DNA of 64,000 bases from Melanocharis versteri (GCA_013397845.1 VZTG01003207.1:175439-239438), one strand, 5' to 3'. Shown: positions 1-10,824, counted from the stretch's first letter. The notes: generated by a model from the letters alone, not told the origin. Translations and numbers: made by a program.

Positions 1-2880
1 CTGTTAACTCAGTAATATCCCCCTCCACTGTTTTTTAATTACCAGCCGTCCACAGGGCACAAGACTCGCACATACAGGGGGAAACGGGCCAGAGAGGCGG
101 GCTAGCAACAGGGCATCAGAGAGTTTGGGCTGATGTGGGCTTCGGCCGAGAGACGGCTCCTTGTGCTCCATCCGCACGGCAGGGCTGGCACAGGCAGCCT
201 GCAAACCCCCACGGGACACTGCCACCCTGGGCACGGGCACGGGCACGCGTAATGTGCCGCTGTGCTCGGGGAGAGGGGGACTTGGCCCTGCAAGGGCTGG
301 TGTGGAAAGCTGCTCCTGCAGGACAAGGGGATGCTCTGCTACACCAGCTGAGGAAGCAGCATCCAGGACAGCATTTGTTTGTATGGTATTTTAAATGGGA
401 ACCAGAAAAAAGCGGGGGAGGGGAGAAAAGGAAAAAAAATCAGGTGCATTTCTGTTCGTATATCTTTACCAAATACATCTCTCTTTTCACATATGAAAAG
501 GCCTTTTTTTTTCCTTTGCAAGACAATAACCTTATTTTGCCTTTTTTTGTGTGAAAATTCATCGGTCTGTGGCCTGAGGCTTTTTCTTAGCCTTTTATTA
601 AATGGACACGGCTTACTGAACTTTCAGACAACCTCTCCACCTAGTATTTGTTTGTTCACACCCATTTACACTCTCTTGATTTTTAACAGGTCTGAATAAG
701 GCTTATTTTTTTAAACACTCTGTTAATGAAGTTTTATCTGAATAGTCATAAGCCTATTAGTGCTCAAGTTGTGCATCAAATCCCCCCTCCCCCCTAGAGG
801 TTAAACAAGACCAGAAATCCTTTTGTATTTGAAATAACACGCTGGGAAGAAAAGAAGCAAAGAAAGATAAAAAAGCCCAAGCCCCCTATTAGATCCCTTT
901 TAAATCAAAAAGAGACACTGGAAAAGGGGCATAACGCAAGGCGCTTTCCCCCTTCCCCCCCTCTTCATTCTTCTCCTCCCTCCTTTGTAGGTCACCTTTA
1001 CTATGAAGACATTGATGCTTCAAGTCTTCATTTGCTTAAATAAAGGAGTAAGTTCAACAGCCCGATCAGGTAACCACTGTACCCCAGGCAGGCAGTGAAG
1101 GGGAAGGGACATCCAGGGAGGGAGGCACGCTGCCTAAGGTGAGGACTGGGTCCTCAACACATGAGTGAGACTGGGGGTCTTCCCTGGGAAACAGCAGGCG
1201 CTTTTGGAAGAGGACAAGTTTGACAGCATGGCATTGAAAATGCTGGGCTCGGGTGGAAAGGGAAGAGACAGACATGCTGCGCTGAGAGATGGCCCTGACG
1301 CTGGCCTCTGCACCCTGGGAAGGGCTGAGGGCAGCAGTCGAGGGGAAGAGCATGGCTGTCGTGGCCTAGGAGTCCTTTGGCAGCCGCCCCTCCATCCCGG
1401 CAGAGCATCCTGGCAGACGAGAGCCCCCGCTCCCCTGAAATAAACAGCAGCCTTCCCAATGCTTCATTAAACTAACACAGCTTCCCGCCATTGCCCCGGC
1501 AACCGACACAGGCCTCCTGTTTGCCAGCTGGGGGAATTAAAGGAAGCCTGGCAGCCAGCCCCTGGCTCCTCCAAAAGCTCCCCTTACACACTCAGAAAGC
1601 ATCCCCTGGCAGGGGAGGGGACCAGGTGGCTCCCAAGGTGCCAACTGAGATGGGGGAGCCCTGCCCACCCCCACTCTCGCAAGCTGCAGTCCCCAGGGGG
1701 CCAAGGACCCCACCACTGCCACCAGCACTGCTGCTGGAAGGCAACACAAAGCTGGAAGGCTCACCAAAATGATCCCTGAACTGGAAAAGGATTAAATAGG
1801 ACCCTGGATGGTCCAATAGCGCAAAGGTGGACGCTACTCCCCACCACAGCATCACCTCTGTCCAAACGCGATCAATAGTTCACATTAATTACCAACACAT
1901 TCCTCTTGCTGCCCACCCACCAGCTGAGTGAGCAAATTATATCCTCTTGTCCCTGGTTTGCATCCTGTCATCGCTGGTTTTCCTCCTCTCTCTTAAACTG
2001 CATACACCGAGGGGTAAGCCTTAGCATGACCCCCACTCCCTTCAGCCCCTCGGTGGGTGAAGAAGGGGCAGCTGCCCCACCCTTTGCTGCTCGCCCTCAG
2101 AGAAAGCCGTTTCAGGAAGAGCTCCGAATGGAGATGTGTTGTACCAGCCTCAAGCACGAGGACACCCTCCTGCTCTTCTACCTGCTCTCAATCCATCTGC
2201 TCAAAACAAGTAGATGGGCCCTTCAGGCAAGGCAGAGACCCCCTCCCTCCACAAGTCCTCAGCAAAGGAGCTCTGCCCCGATCCCAAAATCAGACCTGCT
2301 GGGCTGGTGCGGGTGCAATATGCCAGCTGCTTCCAGCACCTTCTTCCCACCACTGTCCCATACCACCGAAACCACAAAGGAAGCTCAGCAAATTGGTGAG
2401 GAGAGGAAAACATCTCACTTCACAACAGCAAGGAATAGAGCAGCAGTATTCACTCGCTCGGGCATCCACATCTGTTTTGTCCTGTTTTCCATGACTACTG
2501 GCTGTGAGCAGAGGTCTCACAGGGAGGAGCATTAAGTATTTATTCCAGCTCTCAGTTTTGTCAGCTTCTGATGCCACCAATGTGTTTCAATTCTGCTTGA
2601 AAAAAATTGCTGTTTTTATTTTTAATCCAGGGATCCCAAAACAATCCTACGACGGTACCTCCAATCTCCCCAGCAGTAGCCTAGCTTTCCACAGCTATGC
2701 AGCACACATTTCATAACAACCTTAACTCTGACTGGAGAGACCCATTTCAGTCCCATCTCTGAACAATCTATGCTCTACTCATCTCTTATTTTGTGATGAT
2801 ATTTAGCTTTGTGAAATACTACTTAGCTACATTTAGAACAATTAAGAAAAAAAAAAGGAGTAAAATAAGGAAATTAGTAC
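1..2880. other. noncoding stretch, no gene recognised
   Basis: I see no supported gene here. Long frames (for example 1906-2535 on +) have no recognisable domain, and no convincing splice sites or promoter accompany them. A hexamer GGGCAC is repeated three times at 229-246. The part from about 480 to 1020 is AT-rich and full of homeodomain-like TAAT/ATTA and AATAAA words between C-rich runs (785-797, 949-961). That texture is common in conserved noncoding elements, but conservation cannot be judged from one sequence. Confidence 0.5.
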
Positions 2881-2942
2881 ATTCCAGATTCCGGCCACAG
2901 CTCTGCATTGCATGAGGAAGTGGCAAGTGGAAAATGTGGAGC

Positions 2943-2954
2943 TGTTTATAAACA
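2943..2954. promoter_or_regulatory. FOX-type palindrome TGTTTATAAACA
   Basis: The sequence is a perfect 12-base palindrome made of two facing forkhead core sites (TGTTTA and TAAACA). It sits in an AT-rich stretch, about 55 bases after a TEAD-like CATTCCAG word. Forkhead proteins bind TGTTTA-type cores, so this could be a paired FOX site. The palindrome is seen directly; function is inference. Confidence 0.35.
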
Positions 2955-3427
2955 TTAAATAACACTCTCTAGCAATCTTGCAGGGGCAAACATAAAGGTA
3001 GTGAGTCCAAGCAGCCTTATAAAAATTAGTGCAGTGATCCCACCTCAGTGACAGAAGACAGCACTGTAGTTAAAGGTGTCTGAGCAAATCTTGAGCAGAG
3101 GGAAACAGGGGTAGGAAAACACAATCAAACACCTTCCTTCAGTGCAAAGCTCTCAAAAAGAACTGTTACAGACTGTGAAAGGGGAGTCTTTGAGGTTAAA
3201 GGGACTGTAAATTATAGTGGGAAGAATACTGCCTTATCTTTGATGAGGGATGCAGAGAAAAGGGGACACTTTCCGCTACTTGCAGGAGAAATTAAAAGGG
3301 GAAGATGTGTGTGCAGACCACTGCAGATAATGTCCATTAGACTGGGGAGCATGGTAAAAAGTTGCAGGCCTGCCAGTGGTCCTGTTTCAGCCATGTCTCC
3401 TTCTGTGGAAGTTTTTGATATTCTTAC

Positions 3428-3459
3428 CTTCTGGTTCTCACGTTGTGTGGGGCTCCGAC
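3428..3459 (-). other. candidate 32-nt internal exon (weak)
   Basis: On the minus strand this block has an acceptor with a seven-T tract (ending TTTTTTTGCAAG) immediately before it and a donor GTAAGAAT immediately after. One frame is open across it, giving GRSPTQRENQK. Both splice signals are good, but 32 nt carries little coding information and no homology is recognised. It could be a small exon of the minus-strand transcription unit starting at 4.5 kb or 48 kb, or a chance pairing. Confidence 0.2.
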
Positions 3460-4113
3460 CTTGCAAAAAAATCACATATACACACAGAGATAAAAAGGCA
3501 GGCTTCTATTTCTTAAGCCTTTCTTTACAGCAATAAAAGTCCTGGAAGTTTAAAACCAAACATATTCCCCAAACATTTTCCCCAAAAAAAAAGCCAAATT
3601 CTGTTTTTGTTGGTTTTTTTTTTCTTTCTTTCTCTTCAGGTATTGCCAGGGTGTGGAGGGAGAGGTAGCTGACAAGTCCTGAGGCAAACAGAGATCTGCA
3701 ACAATCTGGACTGGTCTGTGCCCTGTCCTCACCTTTCCAACTGGGAAGCAGTTGCAGCCTGCTGTTGCCAAACCTACTTCTATTTTTTCCATGCTCCTCA
3801 CTAATTAAACCTTCAGTCAGGTCTGCCTCTCCTCCCACCTGGACTAGTTCAACTCCCTGCTTTCACATTTTTTTCATTCTTCTCCAGACCCAAGAGGTTT
3901 AAGTTTCTCAAGTCCCGAAGTTCCCGGAGGATGGGGTGGGTAAGGAGCGGTCTCTTGTCTCAAGCGGAACACGGTCCCCCTCCGGCTGCCCTCCTCTGGG
4001 GCTGGTTTTCCGAGCAGAAGAGATCGCTGTCAGCGAGCCAAAGGCGCGCAGGGCTAGGGGAGGTGCTGGTCTCCGTGTGCGCACCGCGTCCTCCTTCCTC
4101 GCTGCTGCCATAC

Positions 4114-4125
4114 ATGATTAATCAT
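4114..4125. promoter_or_regulatory. palindrome ATGATTAATCAT in CpG island
   Basis: A perfect 12-base palindrome lies in the CpG island and contains overlapping GATTA and TAATC words. These are the cores bound by K50-type (OTX/PITX-like) homeodomains, and TGATTAATCA also resembles paired homeodomain sites. An AT-rich perfect palindrome stands out in this GC-rich context. Binding is inference. Confidence 0.3.
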
Positions 4126-4427
4126 CCCTGAGACACGCCTGCTGCTTCCCTCTGGCTCTCCAACAACCACAACAGCGGCGGCAGCAGCAGTCGAGAGCAC
4201 AGAGACCTCCTCAGGTTCCCGGCCCCAGCCCAGCGAGCGTTTCCCAGCGGGGACCTCTGATCCTCGCACTCATCTCTCCCGCACATGCCGGTCCTGCCTC
4301 ACGGCCTCGCAATTAATCGTTCCCCTCCCCCCATTTTCAAACTCGGCTCATCTCCCACCCCTCCCCCACCCCCCCTCCATCTGCGTCTAATTGCATTTCA
4401 TCTGTAGTCATTCTCTGGAAAACTCAC

Positions 4428-4600
4428 CGGGAAGGTGTCCAGGAGACTAGCGCAAGCTTAAACACGCGCTTGACAGGGGGAGCCGGGGAGCAGCCCGCCG
4501 CTCGGCTGGGCTGGCTCCGGGGCCCGAGGGAGCTGCTCCTCTCAGCAGCCCACCCCTCTCCTCCCTGCTCCCAGCCCGGGCAGGGGATGCGGTGCCTGCC
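4428..4600 (-). other. candidate first exon of a minus-strand transcript (5' end uncertain)
   Basis: A donor reading CCCG|GTGAGTTTTCC on the minus strand lies at 4422-4427 within the CpG island, so an exon would end at 4428. No convincing acceptor is seen upstream in the island, which fits a first exon. The start at 4600 is a placeholder because no TATA box or initiator fixes it. The frame through the donor soon stops, so the exon would be untranslated. It may be an alternative first exon of the same gene as the 47.9 kb exon. Confidence 0.35.
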
Positions 4601-5271
4601 AGCGGGCGCGGGGCTGGCAGCTGGAGAGGCGGCAGGCAGCCAGGAAGGGCCGGTGAGAGCCAGTGGGGCAGAGGTGAGGCTGCTCGGATCCCAGCTCGTG
4701 CTCCGCCGCAGGAAGCATTTGCTCCCCTCCTTCCTCCGCCGAGCACCGTCGGCCTCCCCGTGGGCTCTGCCAAGGCCAGCGTGGGGCAAAGGCAGGGGAG
4801 AGGCAAGGTCCCACCGGTACGACCTGCCCCCAGCGTGATCCGGGGGCTCCCCTTGCTTCTGGCTGTGCAGAACGATGTCCCCATCCCCACACAGGCATTC
4901 TCCACTTGCATCACCGATGTTCCTGCCTTGACCAGGGCAGTCTTAAGCCCGACACGTCCCAGCTGCGTCTGGTGTGGTATGAGCATCCCTGCTGGTCTCA
5001 CCGCTCCAGTCCCACCCCATCACCTTGCTGCTGCTCTGCACGGCCTCCTGTAAAATCCAAACGTTACCCAAGGGCTTGTTCACCCTGGGAAGGGAGCAAT
5101 AAGCTGGGCTCTGAGCGTACGGCACACTGGGCACTGCGCACCAACTCATGCTGTAGCCACTCTTACTCAACGCTGCCGGAGGAAGCAGCTCGGCTCTTAA
5201 CTGCATATGAAAAATGCCCACACAGAAGAGTCAAGAACAGCTGGGGAGCCATAAACTCACACCCAGCTTAC

Positions 5272-5322
5272 CGCACGCCAACTTCCTTGCATCAGCAAGC
5301 GTAAGTGCCCAGTGGTTTTACA
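5272..5322 (-). other. candidate 51-nt exon (weak)
   Basis: On the minus strand an acceptor ending CCTTGTTTTCAG precedes this block and a donor GTAAGCTG follows it. The block is 17 codons and open in the frame that begins at the acceptor (CKTTGHLRLLMQGSWRA). A second donor, GTGAGTTTAT, lies a few bases further on. It is not recognised as any protein and lies only about 200 bases outside the 3.9-5.06 kb CpG island. Confidence 0.15.
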
Positions 5323-5758
5323 CTGAAAACAAGGTTTCCTCCTGGAGAGGTAGGCCCTGAATGTGGGCTATTTTAATGTTTTAGACCTCGAGTAGAAGAT
5401 TTGCAGCCCAGGGGCTGGGCACAGACCACAAGTTCATTTTGTGTAGGCTGGAGCCACCTGATTTCACACATCACTGTTGGATAACATGAAGCTATGGACT
5501 AACGTGTGGCTGCCCAAAAGCCCAGCTTGGTTCTCAACAAGGGAAAGGCTCTCCACTTTTTCCACAGAGTCAATATTCCAGCTGTGGGAGGATAAGGAAT
5601 AAACTACTACCCTATATAGCGCCACCTTCAGCTTTGTCCATTTGCAGCCAAAACTCTGAATATAAAAATTCACAGCTCAGATGAGGGTGACAGATTTATT
5701 CCAGAAGGCCAACAACTTAGACATAGACAAAACCTTTTCCATTTCTTTTTGCCACCAG

Positions 5759-5815
5759 CTCTACAAGCAGATCTGCTTCTATCCAGACTATGCAGAGGAC
5801 AGTGATTACATCCAG
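5759..5815 (+). CDS. candidate 57-nt internal coding exon, function unknown
   Basis: The block is preceded by a pyrimidine-rich tract ending TTTTTGCCACCAG and followed by a donor CAG|GTAAATCC. It is exactly 19 codons long and open in the phase-0 frame, reading LYKQICFYPDYAEDSDYIQ, rich in acidic and aromatic residues with two potential tyrosine motifs. An in-frame 57-nt cassette would keep the reading frame when skipped, as many alternative exons do. I do not recognise the peptide. No partner exon on the plus strand is identifiable nearby, so a chance splice-site pair or noncoding transcript remains possible. Confidence 0.3.
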
Positions 5816-6395
5816 GTAAATCCCAGGCTCTTCCTTTCACTTGCCTTCCATTGACAATGCTTACCCACCAAAATCAGTTCAAGAGCTGCAAATATAGAAA
5901 TAAGCAATTGAGTTACCACAACTAACAACTTACCATTTGCCAGCCAAGTCAAAGCAACACTGAATCAAGCAACCTCCTGATAGTTTAGACAAACATTTTA
6001 CTACTTACTGCAATGAAGAAAGATCACAGAGTCAAACTACCATAGCCCAGATGACAATTTATAATCTTATTGTGGTAAATCAACTTGCTGGCGATCGTCT
6101 GTTCATACATTTTGCTCTGCCAGTACCATACTGGGTCAAATCTTTTGATTCCACCAAATGCCACATGCCAAGTGCATTCCTGCAGTACAATTGCAATGCT
6201 GTTTGTGGTAAAGATGCAAAAAACCCCTACATTTTTATCCTTTTAAACCCCTTCTCAAGACAATTATTCTAATTAAAAATGCTACATTGAAGCTGTTCAT
6301 CTCCACAGGCCGATTCAACAAAAAATACGTAAATGTATCTTTAAATAAGCACAAAAATCATCCCGCCTTTTCCCTCATTCTTCCTGAGTATTGGA

Positions 6396-6600
6396 CACTG
6401 AACCAAGAATCTGAGAAGTCTGGGTTTAGTTCCCAGTTTTAATGCAAACTTGCTGCACCATCTCAAACCACACAACAGTTGAAGCTATAAAGTGAGGACA
6501 GTATTACTTTTGACAAAAAGCAAGGTAAAATACATGCACCAGTGCTTGTAAAAAGCTCTCTGCAAAAGGCAAGGGTTGCATAAATAACTAAATATAAATA
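6396..6600 (+). repeat. MIR-like SINE relic
   Basis: The order of words follows the MIR family consensus as I know it. An ATCTGAGAAGTCTGGGTTTAGTTCC-like start corresponds to the tRNA-related part. It is followed by a degraded core, then an AAAGTGAGGACAGTATTA segment matching the 'AAAATGGGGATAATA' part, and an AAAAGCTCTCTGC tail matching 'AAAGCGCTTAG'. Divergence is heavy. A consensus alignment would decide it. Confidence 0.45.
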
Positions 6601-7405
6601 TACACATCAGATTTACCTCTGCCCCAGAACTCTGACTCTGTAAGGTAGTCTACAGAGAAGGGTATTTCCCTGATGCTTTCCCATCTAAAGAAAACTAATA
6701 CCTGCGAGAGAATAGACAGTACTCTATCTGCAGACGAATTTTACCTGCTTTCAATGCTAGTTCAGAGCCACAGCATGCTGGGAGTAAACAAAATCCATTA
6801 CAAGACAACAATTTATGACAAATGAGATCAACACATGGACTGAGGACCATTGAACAAGTTCCCCCACACACAGCAACATGACAGAAACTACCACCACCCT
6901 TACAAACTCTTGCAGAGGTCAGCTGGGCGAGACAGAAACTTACCTGTTCTCCCACTGCTAGTGGCACTCTGCTTCATGCCAACACACATCCTCCACACTG
7001 GCAGAGGCAGCTTTCACTGGCATTGTCTGAACTGTGTCGTTACAGTGCAATGACTGTCAACCCTGTCTCATCAGCACAGAGTTCTCCTTATCAGAGAAGG
7101 GACGCACAATAGGGAAAGAGAATTACGTATACACGAGCAGTGTTTCTCCGATGCTCAGCATAAAAATCTAATCAAAACTGTACCAGAATGGTGATGTGAA
7201 AAGCACCCTGCCAAGTCAGTAATAAATATAAAATTCATATCTTACATTTCCACAATGCATCACCTCTCATTCCGCAGTACTTTACGCATTGTTGGGACTC
7301 AGATGAATCCCCAAATCAGAACAGATTTGTACTGGAATCTAACATTTTTGTTGGCTTCACATTCATTCAAATTACACCCCTAAGCGAGAGTAGGATAACA
7401 GGCAC

Positions 7406-7443
7406 TTAAAATGGCCCCTTGAATGCGGCAGCAGCCATTTTAA
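7406..7443. repeat. short inverted repeat with YY1-like arms
   Basis: TTAAAATGGC (7406-7415) and its exact reverse complement GCCATTTTAA (7434-7443) flank an 18-base spacer. Each arm contains AAAATGGC, close to the YY1 core AANATGGC. The element could be a facing pair of YY1 sites or a small hairpin. It lies in a 174-codon minus-strand frame that has no other coding sign. Confidence 0.4.
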
Positions 7444-8850
7444 ATGGGGCCCAACTCTTTCCGGCCGCCAGGCTGATTCCCTCAAGATCATCCCCCACCC
7501 ACCTCTCACTCCCTGAGCCCTCCATGAGGTCCTGTTTCCCCTTCCATCCACTCCGTAGCAGAGGAAAGACCAAGTGCTTACTGCAGGGTACATAAACAGC
7601 GGTTTCTCCCCAGCAGGCCTGATTGAGGATATCCTAAATCCAAACACAAACCATCTAATTTTGGAGACTGCAGCCACCAAAACCTGAGCAAGCCTCAGGT
7701 TTAAAGACAATAAGCCCCTATATTCTTGGTTTTCACGCTTATCAAGTAATACCACTGCACGGGTATTACACACAGCATCTGCAGAGATCAAGAACTCTGC
7801 AAGAGTTGAGCAATCAGCAATAGTAACAGTTTTTCCTTTTTCTGAAGACCTTGTGAACTGGGAGAAAAGTAGAGATGGCAAGGAGTGAAAAGTCATAGTC
7901 CACCTCCCTGTGGCTCATTATCTTAGCACCCATCACTAAATCCTTCCTGACAGATGCATTTGCCAGCTACTCTGATGGGAACACTGAGCAGTGCCATTCT
8001 TTCTCGTCCTATCAATATGGCTATATGACAAAACTGTGCCAATTTTCAGCCCAAAGTTTCACCTTCTGAAAGACAAATGCATAAAAGACAGAAGGTGTTA
8101 GAAACCGTGAGGAGCACTACAGTGTTAATAGCAGTAGGTTCCTTAAGACAGAAATGCTGATTGTAGTCCTTTGAGCATACCATACGCAATCACTGCATGT
8201 CTAAGTAGGAAAAGCATCTTCTAAACGCTCAGCTAAGACTAAGTTGTCTAAACAAAGACCAGGTTTTCATGACTGCTCAAAAGCCTTGAGCCGTAGGTGT
8301 TCAGTTCTAAATTCTGATGTTGCCTCTAACAAGCCACAGATGATCTCAAACTCCTCTCCCTCATCACTAGTGCTAGCACAGCTAACTCAAGACAGCAGCA
8401 GCGAAATGCCTTGGAAGGTTTCCCTTTTGTCAGTAAGGTTTTGGAGATCTTCATATTTTTCACATTCATATCTATTCATTTCTTGGGGTACTGTCTATAA
8501 ACCAAGTTGGAAGAAAAAACCCCTTGGAAGCCAGAATAATATGAATGGCTTAAAGTAGTCCACTCAAAGCAGGAAAAAGGAGCTACTAAGACTTACAGAT
8601 ACTTCCAAAAAGAATTACATTATAAAGGTAGGAGTCTTCTGTAGTTCCAAGTACATTTATCTGCATCTACACTGATGAAATCAGGACAGTTATTTCACCT
8701 CTGGCAGCAGAAACACAGCTGCAGCACACACAAGAATCAGCTCCTGACATTAAAAAACACCCCAAACCCTTCCACAATGTCATTTAGCTTTACAACAAAA
8801 CGATAAACTATGCATCATTTGTCTTCCTTTTTCTAGTATAGATAAGGCCC
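7444..8850. other. noncoding stretch
   Basis: I see nothing here that supports a gene. The minus-strand frame that spans 7372-7896 has no recognisable motif, no promoter and no clear splice boundaries. The DNA is ordinary mixed-composition sequence without simple repeats. Confidence 0.5.
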
Positions 8851-8854
8851 TAGA

Positions 8855-9000
8855 ACAGCATCACCTAAACCGTGGTCCATAGGTCACTGCTGGCCTGTGA
8901 AGCATAATAGGCGGTCGGTGCAGTGCCCTATCTGCAAACAACACTCTGCAAGCCACAGCACCCAGTAAAACTGCCTGTGCATGGCCTCGTGTCATTCTTC
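8855..9000 (+). mobile_element. possible hAT-type DNA transposon relic
   Basis: The words 'aaccgtggtccataggtc', 'actgctggcctgtgaagc' and 'ggcggtcggtgcag' recall the terminal regions of old hAT (Charlie-like) elements, which typically read 'gtggtcc.tgg.ccactggtggtc.gtga'. No terminal inverted repeats, target duplication or transposase frame are visible. The match is from memory of the pattern and weak. Confidence 0.25.
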
Positions 9001-10680
9001 TCCTTATAAACGCTGAATGTTTTTATGCTTCCATGATAGATAAGCATTTCCATCTACGTGTAAACCATCATCCAGAGTGCATCTGTTTTGACCAAGGGGA
9101 AGAGACAGTATGAGACCCTTCCTGAGAGAACCAGCCATCACACCTGAACCATCAGCATTTGGTACTCAGAGCCATTGCAGTGACACAGGCACAGGAGATG
9201 CAGGATGCAGTCTTCTGGAGAAGGCTTGTAACAGAGCTACCTCTGTGTACAGGTGGGCACTGCTGGAGGCAAATAGCTGCACTTGCTGAATGTGCTTACA
9301 GTATTATTAGCAGTCTCTAGAGCTGACAAGCCTCAGATTATTTTGGTTGCAACCATACCAGAAAGCTAGTATTTAATTCTGGGCTAAACCTGCTCAAAAA
9401 AACCTCGTGACAAAATAGAAGGTTGCAGAAGAGCAACAACTGCATTATCAAGAACCAGAAATAATTTACAAACACAAAGACTAAATAGGAGATCTTGCTA
9501 AGCAGTAGCCAACAAACTGAACTGTCTACAAACCTCTGAGAGGCACAAACTAAAAAGGGGATCATCCAATGCCAGCTGGCTATTCAACGCAACCTGGCCG
9601 TTGCTGCATGGGGAAAAGAGGACAGACCACCTTAACAGGAGACATATGGTCTTGTCTTCTCAGGAAAACGTTGGAAATGCAATCACTCGGGACAGCTAAA
9701 ACTAAACTGAACGCAAACACCAGAAAACGCATGGAAGGAAGTATCACATCTACTGGATTTTGATCATGCGTGGAGCTACGTAATCAGATCAGTGGGGTGG
9801 GGGTGGGAGTTTGTTGTTGCTGGCTGAAAGATATTCAATTCCACATCTAAACTGAGACTTACTCTTCACATCCACCTTGCCTGTGTCTAACCAGGCTCCA
9901 GTGTGGGTCAGTCCCTGTCACACAGGATTGTGACATTCCCGCACCTACAGTGCAGTGCAAGAGGCTTCAGGCAGAACCTCCATTCTCGACTCTGCCAGGA
10001 TAATCAAATAACCCTGCTGAATCAGACTGGTTGTTTGTTTTGCTTAAGATGTATTTACTTCAACAAGTAATTAATATTTTAAGTAGAAAAGGCCTTTGTT
10101 AAAGATTCACCACACTCACCCCTTCAATTAACGTTTTAAACATTCACATTCATAGATTCATTTACACCTCCCACTTGTCCTTCAGCAATGCCAGAAAAGA
10201 TCAGAGTTTACATTCCTGGCATCTCAAAGATAAAAGAGAAAGGGAAAATAAAACCAAAACCTACATCAACCAAATTACCAAAAAAAGCCAAACCAAACAA
10301 AAATAACCAAACCAAAACCAAACCTAAACCTACCGGGTCTTCTATCCATCTCCAGAAAGAAGAAATGGTGTCCGAGCTGTTTAGAAATCTCTCCCCTCTC
10401 ACATGCAATACTGCAGCTGTAAGATGAATTAGCGGAGCAGCTTGGGCAACTGGGGCATCACCAGTCACTGGAGGAGAAGACCTGAGCCCCTCAACCTGGA
10501 CACGGGGCTGAAAAGTCTCACGCTGCAGCTCTGCACCCCAGTGTGGCCAATGCAGAGAGGTGTGGGGTGGGGGGATCTGGCCCCCCTCAGTACCTGCAAG
10601 AGGGCCCAGATACTTCTGCTGTGCCCGCAGTGAACTCGATGTACCCTGCTGATGGACAAGTACCCCCGGGGTGGCTGGGA
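9001..10680. other. noncoding stretch
   Basis: I see no gene here. Around 10200-10340 the plus strand is A/C-rich (AAACC, AAACCAAACC words), which gives a lysine/proline-rich false frame on + and a hydrophobic false frame on -. A G-rich run (GGGGTGGGGGTGGG) occurs at about 9793-9808. Confidence 0.45.
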
Positions 10681-10681
10681 T

Positions 10682-10753
10682 ATTTGCATATGTTAATTGC
10701 AACGTCAAGGTGTTTGTGCCTGCCGCACTCACTTCTTCGAAACAGCAACCACA
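10682..10753 (+). promoter_or_regulatory. octamer and RUNX motifs at the left of a motif cluster
   Basis: A perfect POU octamer ATTTGCAT lies at 10682-10689, followed directly by ATGTTAATTGC. A RUNX-type AACCACA is at 10747-10753. They sit within 140 bases of a perfect CRE and an X-box, forming one compact cluster. The motifs are seen directly and their co-operation is inference. Confidence 0.4.
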
Positions 10754-10781
10754 GGATTCGGATCTACCTGTGCCGTGCTGG

Positions 10782-10789
10782 TGACGTCA
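10782..10789. promoter_or_regulatory. perfect cAMP response element TGACGTCA
   Basis: TGACGTCA is present inside the ten-base palindrome GTGACGTCAC (10781-10790). It is the full consensus CRE bound by CREB/ATF homodimers. CpG-containing perfect CREs are rare outside promoters and enhancers in CpG-depleted vertebrate DNA. This one lies outside any CpG island, which argues for selection or low methylation. Confidence 0.55.
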
Positions 10790-10810
10790 CAGGCAGCTAT
10801 TTCCAGCCCT

Positions 10811-10824
10811 GTTGCCATGGAAAC
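10811..10824 (+). promoter_or_regulatory. RFX X-box GTTGCCATGGAAAC
   Basis: Two RFX half-sites (GTTGCC and GGAAAC, the second one mismatch from GGCAAC) are joined with the AT spacing of the canonical X-box. X-boxes are bound by RFX winged-helix factors that drive ciliary and neuronal genes and, with an adjacent CRE-like X2 box, MHC class II genes. Here the CRE lies 21 bases to the left rather than directly abutting, so the MHC-type arrangement is not reproduced. Confidence 0.55.

Larger units (their letters stand above)
3900..5060. promoter_or_regulatory. CpG island, probable promoter
   Basis: By hand count there are about 60 CpG dinucleotides between roughly 3916 and 4870, against a background of very few in flanking DNA. 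The island contains GC-rich boxes, a CAGCGGCGGCAGCAG tract (about 4170-4190) and a C-rich run at 4321-4378 that would form a G-quadruplex on the minus strand. Frames inside it (minus 4447-5001, plus 4592-5053) are open because GC-rich DNA has few stops. They lack domains and are not called. A minus-strand donor at 4422-4427 suggests transcription toward lower coordinates. Confidence 0.6.

Noticed and set aside
1906..2535. 209-codon plus-strand frame
   Set aside because: No domain, splice signal, promoter or compositional sign of coding.
4447..5001. 184-codon minus-strand frame
   Set aside because: Lies in a CpG island where stops are rare; Ala/Gly/Pro/Arg-rich with no domain, and it runs out of frame with the donor at 4422-4427.
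6732..6964. Two minus-strand exon-like blocks with phase-compatible frames (6732-6764 and about 6941-6964)
   Set aside because: The upstream block has a poor acceptor, and the blocks are only 33 and 25 bases long; chance pairing is likely.
10208..10732. 174-codon minus-strand frame with hydrophobic end
   Set aside because: The hydrophobic part is the complement of an A/C-rich low-complexity tract, not a membrane protein.
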